From contig JAOPXW010000246.1 of assembly GCA_025964935.1 (NCBI GenBank), forward strand, positions 1 through 5,790: 5,790 nucleotides of DNA. The letters are read 5' to 3'. Below are positions 1-4,110 of this stretch, piece after piece. Positions within the stretch are counted from its first letter, which is position 1; each line of letters starts with the position of its first letter. The position numbers and the translations under genes were made by a program. This DNA is from Friedmanniella sp. Lineage in GTDB: Bacteria; Actinomycetota; Actinomycetes; Propionibacteriales; Propionibacteriaceae. Under the pieces are notes generated by a model. That model saw nothing but the letters and a program-made list of their open reading frames with translations, searched no databases and had not been told where the DNA came from.

Positions 1-96
1 GGGAAGGGCCGAGCAGCCCGGCAGCGCCAGCAGCACGGCGAGCCCCGCCACCCACGCCCGCGACCGGCGCCACCGGTCGGGCAGGTCTGCGCGCAT
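1..96 (-). CDS. Lipoprotein, N-terminal fragment (cut by window edge)
   Basis: An ATG at 96 opens a frame that stays open to position 1, giving 32 residues. They form a textbook lipoprotein signal peptide: a charged start with several arginines (DRWRRSR, residues 7-13), a hydrophobic stretch AWVAGLAVLLAL, then the lipobox LPGC with the lipidated cysteine at residue 28. The mature protein should therefore be anchored to the outer face of the membrane after processing by Lgt and LspA. The body of the protein is outside the window, so its function cannot be read. In other actinobacteria secreted alpha/beta-hydrolase peptidases are found near holB, but that is context only and not supported here. 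There is no clear Shine-Dalgarno. A TACGCT box ends 7 nt before the ATG, which could mean a leaderless message. It lies 59 bp after the phosphotransferase stop on the same strand. Confidence 0.72.
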   Translation of the reverse strand, partial: MRADLPDRWRRSRAWVAGLAVLLALPGCSALP

Positions 97-155
97 GACG
101 GGGAGCGTACCCAGCGGACCCAGCCCGGCCGGTCCGGTGCCGCGCGGGTCCGGGG
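97..155. other. Short intergenic gap, phosphotransferase to lipoprotein gene
   Basis: 59 bp without a gene. It contains a loose inverted repeat, GGACCC at 116-121 with GGGTCC at 146-151. The 24-nt GC-rich loop between them has internal CCGG pairings. This could slow or end transcription after the phosphotransferase gene, but there is no T-tract, so I do not call a terminator. Confidence 0.35.
104..109 (-). promoter_or_regulatory. Possible -10 box (TACGCT) of the lipoprotein gene
   Basis: On the minus strand TACGCT fits the actinobacterial -10 pattern TANNNT and is separated from the ATG at 96 by 7 nt (CCCCGTC). That spacing would place transcription initiation at or next to the A of the ATG, the pattern of leaderless genes. 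No convincing -35 hexamer is seen 16-18 nt upstream, and the pattern is short, so chance is a real alternative. Confidence 0.28.
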
Positions 156-1058
156 TCACCCGGTCGGGCGCACCTCGGCGGCGTGGTCGGCCAGCACCTC
201 GACCAGCACCCGCCGGGCCTCGACCGCCACGCCCGGGTCGTGGCCCTCGTCGCGGGCCAGGGTGATCAGCGCCTTCCACAGCGCCCAGCCCCGTCCGCGC
301 GACCAGGTCGCCGCGTCCACGCCCCGGGCGGACCGGAACGCCGACCGGCTGGATCCCCTCAGGACGGTCCAGGCGATCGCCACGTCGCACGCCGGATCTC
401 CGACCCCGGAGGTGCCGAAGTCGATCACGGCGGCGAGCCGGCCGTCCTGGACCAGCAGGTTGCCGAAGGCCACGTCGCCGTGGAACCAGACCGGGGCCTC
501 GGTCCAGGTCGCGGCCAGAGCGTCCTCCCAGACCGCGGACGCCGCCCGCTGCGGGACGGCGGAGCCCAGCGCGACCAACGCCTCCCGCGTCTCGGCGTCG
601 TAGGTGCTGAGCGGGCCACCGCGGAAGAAGTTGTGCTCCCCCGGCTCCGGGCCGTCGGCGGGGTCGACCCCGGCCAGCGCGACCAGGAACCCGGCCAGGG
701 CGACGGCCAGATCATTCAGGTCGCGCACGGCCTCCCGACGAGCCGGCTCTCCCTCCAGCCAGCGGTAGATCGACCACGCGTACGGGTAGCCGCACCCCGG
801 CGCCCCCTGGGCCACCGGGGTCGGGATTGGCAGCGGGAGCTGCGGGGCCAGCACCGGCAGCCACCGCTGCTCCTTGGCCACGCCCTGGGCGTACCAGGGG
901 CCGTTGGGCAGGCGTACGGTCAGGTCGTCGCCGAGCCGGAAGGTGCTGTTGTCCCAGCCGTTGTGCACGAAGGGGCGCACCGGCAGGTCGGCCCACCGGG
1001 GGAACTGCGCGGCCACCAGCCGGCCCGCCAGGGCGGCGTCGATCTCGGACCGGTCCAT
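156..1058 (-). CDS. APH-family phosphotransferase (aminoglycoside phosphotransferase-like kinase)
   Basis: A 300-residue protein of the APH/choline-kinase fold, expected to be a soluble ATP-dependent small-molecule kinase. The C-lobe carries the catalytic loop HGDVAFGNLL (H193, G194, catalytic D195, N200). The metal-binding motif IDFG follows (D213), then GVGDPACDVAIAW (residues 218-230). The N-lobe has WDNSTFRLGDDLTVRLP at 35-51 and KEQRWLP at 62-68, followed by a proline-rich hinge and YPYAWSIYRWLEGE at 91-104. The beta-3 position usually holding the ATP-binding lysine appears to be Arg (R49), common in this subgroup. The frame is open further upstream, but the family pattern starts near this ATG and anything earlier would overlap the ricT coding region. 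It begins 14 bp after the ricT stop with no strong ribosome site, so co-transcription with ricT is likely. The family includes true resistance enzymes, but most chromosomal members like this have unknown substrates, so resistance should not be assumed. Confidence 0.85.
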   Translation of the reverse strand: MDRSEIDAALAGRLVAAQFPRWADLPVRPFVHNGWDNSTFRLGDDLTVRLPNGPWYAQGVAKEQRWLPVLAPQLPLPIPTPVAQGAPGCGYPYAWSIYRWLEGEPARREAVRDLNDLAVALAGFLVALAGVDPADGPEPGEHNFFRGGPLSTYDAETREALVALGSAVPQRAASAVWEDALAATWTEAPVWFHGDVAFGNLLVQDGRLAAVIDFGTSGVGDPACDVAIAWTVLRGSSRSAFRSARGVDAATWSRGRGWALWKALITLARDEGHDPGVAVEARRVLVEVLADHAAEVRPTG

Positions 1059-1072
1059 CGTCGTCGAGCGGC

Positions 1073-1942
1073 TCAGGCCGGGCCGCGGGTGCGCGGCTTC
1101 TCCTCGCCGGGCCGGCTCTCGTAGTCCTGCCGGGACCCGCACACGCCCGCCTTGGCGCAGCTCATCGTCGCCCCGCTGGCCTTCATCCGGACCAGGACGG
1201 CGTCGGCGGGGACCTGGTGGCCCACCACGACCCCGTCCCCCTCGGGGGTGCTCACCTGGGTGCCCACCGCGGGCGCCTCGCGGGCGAACTCGGTGTAGAG
1301 CGGGTGCTCGTACTTCAGGCAGCACATCAACCGACCGCAGGCCCCCGAGATCTTCAGCGGGTTGGGCGGCAGGTCCTGGGCCTTGGCCATCCGCAGGCTG
1401 ACCGGCTCGAAGTCCTTCAGGAAGGTGGCGCAGCACAGGTCGCGACCGCAGTTGCCCAGGCCCCCGACCACGCTGGCGGCGTCCCGACTGCCGATCTGAC
1501 GCAGGTCGATCCGGGCCTGCAGGCTGCGGGCCAGCTCCCCGACCAGCACCCGGAAGTCCACCCGGTGCGGCGCGGTGAAGTACAGCACCACCTGCTGGTC
1601 GAACTCGCCGCCGGAGTCGAGGAAGTCGACCGCGACGATCTTCATCGGCAGGCCGTGGCGACGGATCAGCTGCTTGGCCACCACCTTGGCCTCGGCCCGG
1701 CGCCGCCGGTTGGTCGCATCTCGCTGCAGGTCGGCCTCACTGGCGGGCCCGGCGCACACGGGCAGGTCGCGGAGCCCCTCGTCGTCGTCCACCTCTTCGG
1801 GGGCCCACACGCACTCGGCCACCTCCGGCCCCGACTCGGTCGGGACCAGCACATGCTGCCCGACCCGGTAGGAGGCATCCCCGGGGTCGAGATAGTAGAG
1901 GCGGCCGTAGCGCAGGAACGACACCGCCATCACGCGTGGCAT
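1073..1942 (-). CDS. ricT: PSP1-domain protein RicT (YaaT-like)
   Basis: A 289-residue cytoplasmic protein of the PSP1/RicT family. The diagnostic core is clear: GGLGNCGRDLCC at 160-171, FEPVSLRMAKAQDLPPNPLK at 178-197 and ISGACGRLMCCLKYE at 198-212. This gives two clusters of three cysteines (C165, C170, C171 and C202, C207, C208). In Bacillus subtilis RicT works with RicA and RicF in an Fe-S-containing complex that affects RNase Y-dependent RNA maturation, and the conserved cysteines are implicated in cluster binding. That role is carried over by homology, and neither partner is in this window. Two more cysteines occur near the C-terminus (C262, C268), before a charged tail. The ATG at 1942 was chosen because the conserved sequence VMAVSFLRYGRLYYLDPG starts just after it; an internal ATG at 1930 is a weaker alternative. 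A TAGGGT box sits 7 nt before the ATG, and AGGGTGG there could also act as a ribosome site. It lies downstream of holB, as in Bacillus. Confidence 0.9.
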   Translation of the reverse strand: MPRVMAVSFLRYGRLYYLDPGDASYRVGQHVLVPTESGPEVAECVWAPEEVDDDEGLRDLPVCAGPASEADLQRDATNRRRRAEAKVVAKQLIRRHGLPMKIVAVDFLDSGGEFDQQVVLYFTAPHRVDFRVLVGELARSLQARIDLRQIGSRDAASVVGGLGNCGRDLCCATFLKDFEPVSLRMAKAQDLPPNPLKISGACGRLMCCLKYEHPLYTEFAREAPAVGTQVSTPEGDGVVVGHQVPADAVLVRMKASGATMSCAKAGVCGSRQDYESRPGEEKPRTRGPA

Positions 1943-1949
1943 AGCCGCC

Positions 1950-1955
1950 ACCCTA
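1950..1955 (-). promoter_or_regulatory. Possible -10 box (TAGGGT) for ricT, leaderless-type spacing
   Basis: The minus strand reads TAGGGT, then GGCGGCT, then the ricT ATG. TAGGGT fits TANNNT, and the 7-nt gap would put the transcription start at the ATG. The region at the usual -35 distance reads about GGTCAA, a poor match to TTGACA. The same bases (AGGGTGG) could instead be a Shine-Dalgarno site about 5 nt from the ATG. The terminator-like palindrome just upstream makes a separate ricT promoter plausible. Confidence 0.4.
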
Positions 1956-1989
1956 GTGGCGTGTGAGGTTGTTTGACCCCGGAAAGGGT

Positions 1990-2023
1990 GGAAGCCCGGC
2001 AGATGCGGGTCTGCCGGGCTTCC
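1990..2023 (-). terminator. Perfect 14-bp hairpin, candidate terminator of the tmk-holB operon
   Basis: GGAAGCCCGGCAGA at 1990-2003 pairs without mismatch with TCTGCCGGGCTTCC at 2010-2023 around a 6-nt loop. On the minus strand it is followed by ACCCTTTCC rather than a run of T, so it is not a classical Rho-independent terminator. GC-rich actinobacteria are reported to use hairpins with poor or no U-tracts. It lies about 180 nt after the holB stop and 48 nt before the ricT start. It is symmetrical, so it could also act on plus-strand transcription, or it could be a protein-binding palindrome or RNA-processing site. Confidence 0.5.
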
Positions 2024-2158
2024 GGGTGGGCATTCTGGGGGGCAGGGACCCACCCTCGCTCGGTTACGTCGGGGGCTCGCGCGCCGGCGGTCTCCCGTCG
2101 GGGTCACGGTCGCGCCGTGAGGCGGACCGAGAGTGCGAACTCTTCGAGCGTATGGCGT

Positions 2159-2190
2159 GACCACCAGCAATGCAACGACCGGTGGTGGTC
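2159..2190 (-). terminator. Weaker hairpin just after holB
   Basis: GACCACCA at 2159-2166 is the exact complement of TGGTGGTC at 2183-2190, with a 16-nt loop. It begins 13 nt beyond the holB stop codon in the direction of transcription. The position suits a 3'-end structure. The long loop and the missing T-tract make it a weak terminator call. Confidence 0.3.
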
Positions 2191-2203
2191 CCGTGTCGTG
2201 GCG

Positions 2204-3391
2204 TCAGCCTTCGACCAACCCGATCAGGGTGGCCTCCACGGCCAGCAGCGGGGCGACGTTACCCTCCAGCGCGGTCCGGCAGCCGAGCAGGGCGTCGATC
2301 CGGCGGAGAGTGGACTCGGGGCTGGACCGCCGGGCCAGGACGGCCATCGGCGCCTCGAGCTCCGCGTTGACCAGCGAGGCGCCCGATCGGGTCTGCAGGC
2401 TGAGCACGTCCCGGTAGAAGCCGGTCAGCTCGGTCAGAGCGCGGTCGATCGCGTCCCGCTGGAAGCGCTTGGCTCGGGCCTTCTGCTGGTCGTCGAGCTC
2501 CTTCAGGGCCGCCTGGGCCTGCCGCGGTCGCGCGCCCCGGGTCCCGTAGCCCAGGGCCTCCTCCAGCGCCGCTCGCTCCCGGGCGTCCAGGTCCGCGGTG
2601 GCCGCGCCCGCCTCCTCCGCGCACGCCTCGACCAGGTTGGCCGCCGCCGTCAGGCAGGCCCCCAGCCCGGTGAGCTGCAGCGGGATCTGCAGGATCTCCC
2701 GGCGGCGGTTCCGGGCCTTCTCGTCGCGGGCCAGCACCCGCGCCCGCCCCACGTGACCCTGGGCCACCCGGGCCGCGTACGCCGCCAGCGCCGGGTCGAC
2801 CCCGTCCCGGCGCTCGAGCAGCTGGGCCACCGCCGCCACGGTGGGCGTGGCCAGGCTGAGCAGCCGACACCGGGAGCGGATGGTGACCACGACGTCGTCG
2901 GAGGTGGGAGCGCACAGGATCCAGACCGTCTTCGGGGCCGGCTCCTCGATGCTCTTCAGCAGCGCGTCGGCCCCGCGCTCGGTGACCCGGTCGGCGTCCT
3001 CGACCACGATCACCTGACGCCGGCCCAGCGTCGGGCTCATGGCGGCGCGGCGGACCAGCTCCCGCACCTCCTCGACCCCGATGGACAGCTGCTCGGTCCG
3101 GACCAGGGTGACGTCGGGATGGGCCCCCGACAGCGCGGTCCGGCAGTCGTTGCAGGTCCCGCACCCGCCGTTGGCGCACTGCAGGGCCGCCGCGAACGCC
3201 CGGGCCGCGTTGGAGCGGCCCGAGCCCGGTGGCCCGGTGACGAGCCAGGCGTGGCTCATGGCGTGGGAGTCTCCGGCCACGGCGCGCCGCAGCACCCGGA
3301 CGGCCGCGTCCTGCCCGATCAGGTCCGACCAGACCCCGGTGACCACCGGATCGGTGCGGTCCGGCCCGGCGGGGAGGGTGCCCCTGCTCAT
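2204..3391 (-). CDS. holB: DNA polymerase III subunit delta' (clamp loader)
   Basis: A 395-residue AAA+ clamp-loader subunit, expected to work with DnaX and delta to load the beta clamp at the replication fork. The N-terminal domain has WSDLIGQDAAVRVL at 21-34, a P-loop-like TGPPGSGRS at 52-60, and a four-cysteine zinc-type module at C72, C77, C80 and C83 (CANGGCGTCNDC). A Walker B-like stretch VIVVEDADRV follows at 127-136, then LLKSIEEPAP at 144-153 and the SRC motif in TIRSRCRLL at 170-178. The P-loop lysine is Arg (R59); delta' does not need to hydrolyse ATP, so this is not damage. The C-terminal half is helical and variable, with a charged stretch around 295-313 (KELDDQQKARAKRF). The ATG overlaps the tmk stop as ATGA, with AGGA about 7 nt upstream inside tmk, so translation is probably coupled. 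The alternative label tau/gamma subunit is less likely, because there is no intact Walker A and the size fits delta'. Confidence 0.92.
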   Translation of the reverse strand: MSRGTLPAGPDRTDPVVTGVWSDLIGQDAAVRVLRRAVAGDSHAMSHAWLVTGPPGSGRSNAARAFAAALQCANGGCGTCNDCRTALSGAHPDVTLVRTEQLSIGVEEVRELVRRAAMSPTLGRRQVIVVEDADRVTERGADALLKSIEEPAPKTVWILCAPTSDDVVVTIRSRCRLLSLATPTVAAVAQLLERRDGVDPALAAYAARVAQGHVGRARVLARDEKARNRRREILQIPLQLTGLGACLTAAANLVEACAEEAGAATADLDARERAALEEALGYGTRGARPRQAQAALKELDDQQKARAKRFQRDAIDRALTELTGFYRDVLSLQTRSGASLVNAELEAPMAVLARRSSPESTLRRIDALLGCRTALEGNVAPLLAVEATLIGLVEG

Positions 3392-4110
3392 GGGGTCATC
3401 CTGCCCGCCGGGTCTGACAGTTCCGCGTCGATCGACCCGGGCCCGGCCGGCTCGGCACCGCGGTGGGCGCCCGGACCCGGCTCGTCGAGCAGCGGCGCGA
3501 GCCGTACGCGGATCCGGTCCTCGATCTCCTCGCGGGTGCGGCGGGCGTCGAGCACCAGATAGCCGCCCGGGTCGCGGGCGGCCAGGGCGAGGAAGAAGTG
3601 CCGGGCCCGGTCGTGGAACGGCTCACCGGCGGCTTCGAGCCGGTCCTTGTCGAGCTTGGTGCCGACGGCCAGCCCCGGGTCGACGTCGAGCAGCACGGTC
3701 AGGTCGGGCCGCAGGTCGGCGGTGGCCCAGCGCGCCACCCACTCGACCTCCTCAGGGTCCAGCACCCGGCCGGCGCCCTGGTAGGCGATCATCGAGTCGA
3801 CGTACCGGTCGCAGACGACCACCGCCCCCCGTGCCAGGGCCGGCCGGACCACACTGGCCAGGTGCTGCGCCTTGTCGGCGGCGTAGAGCAGGGCTTCGGC
3901 GCGGGGGTCCACCTCGCCGGTGGCCGGGTCGAGCACGATGGCCCGGACCTGACGACCCAGGCCTGAGTCACCCGGCTCAAAGGTCCGCACGACCTCGCGC
4001 CCGCGGACGTGCAGCCAGGCGCACAGCCGTTCCACCTGGGTCGACTTGCCCACACCGTCGCCGCCCTCGAAGACCACGAAGACCCCGGGCGTCGCCGCGG
4101 GAGGGCTCAC
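3388..4110 (-). CDS. tmk: Thymidylate kinase (dTMP kinase)
   Basis: A 240-residue cytosolic enzyme that phosphorylates dTMP to dTDP using ATP, on the route to dTTP. The P-loop is FEGGDGVGKST at 14-24 (K22). FEPGDSGLGRQVR at 44-56 occupies the usual dTMP-site position, and the DRY motif is DRYVDSMIAYQGAGR at 101-115. The LLDVDP strand at 140-145 leads into the LID segment KLDKDRLEAAGEPFHDRAR at 152-170. The usual arginine shortly before the LID is not evident, and the LID looks short. After about residue 208 there is a Pro/Gly-rich tail of some 30 residues beyond the usual end of the family. The GTG at 4110 was chosen because its last bases overlap the stop of the upstream gene (GTGA) and the conserved GVFVVFEGG begins nine residues later; no strong ribosome site is seen. 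The frame stays open upstream to about 4407, but that stretch has no family match and lies within the neighbouring gene. Confidence 0.93.
   Translation of the reverse strand: MSPPAATPGVFVVFEGGDGVGKSTQVERLCAWLHVRGREVVRTFEPGDSGLGRQVRAIVLDPATGEVDPRAEALLYAADKAQHLASVVRPALARGAVVVCDRYVDSMIAYQGAGRVLDPEEVEWVARWATADLRPDLTVLLDVDPGLAVGTKLDKDRLEAAGEPFHDRARHFFLALAARDPGGYLVLDARRTREEIEDRIRVRLAPLLDEPGPGAHRGAEPAGPGSIDAELSDPAGRMTP

Larger units (their letters stand above)
1943..2203. other. Non-coding gap between holB and ricT, rich in inverted repeats
   Basis: 261 bp with no convincing gene. Short frames cross it on both strands but carry no recognisable domain, and they run through palindromes. It holds four short stems: 1990-2023 (14 bp, perfect), 2104-2120 (TCACGG/CCGTGA, 5-nt loop), 2131-2142 (GAGT/ACTC around a GCGA tetraloop) and 2159-2190 (8 bp). 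I looked for a tRNA on both strands and found no D-arm or anticodon arm to go with the one TTCG-like motif. Confidence 0.6.

Noticed and set aside
183..1124. Long plus-strand frames opposite the phosphotransferase, ricT and holB (also 827-1966 and 1973-3562)
   Set aside because: These are antisense shadows of clear minus-strand genes, with no domain and biased residue use. Long false frames are expected at this GC content.
1059..1436. Upstream extension of the phosphotransferase by 126 residues
   Set aside because: It lies inside the ricT coding sequence in another frame, and its low-complexity Arg/Gly/Pro composition is typical of a GC-rich shadow frame.
2120..2165. Possible tRNA in the holB-ricT gap (minus-strand GAGTTCGCACTC resembles a T-arm)
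   Set aside because: No acceptor stem, D-arm or anticodon arm can be built around it on either strand, and the putative T-stem is only about 3 bp.
1943..2170. Upstream in-frame extension of ricT by 76 residues
   Set aside because: The frame is open, but the sequence is Arg/Pro-rich with no family match, and it reads through the perfect palindrome and the promoter-like box. The conserved PSP1 sequence begins right after the ATG at 1942.
3130..3245. Mutated, non-functional P-loop in holB (Lys to Arg)
   Set aside because: Delta' subunits often lack a working ATP site, and the remaining motifs (zinc cysteines, SRC) are intact, so this is not evidence of a pseudogene.
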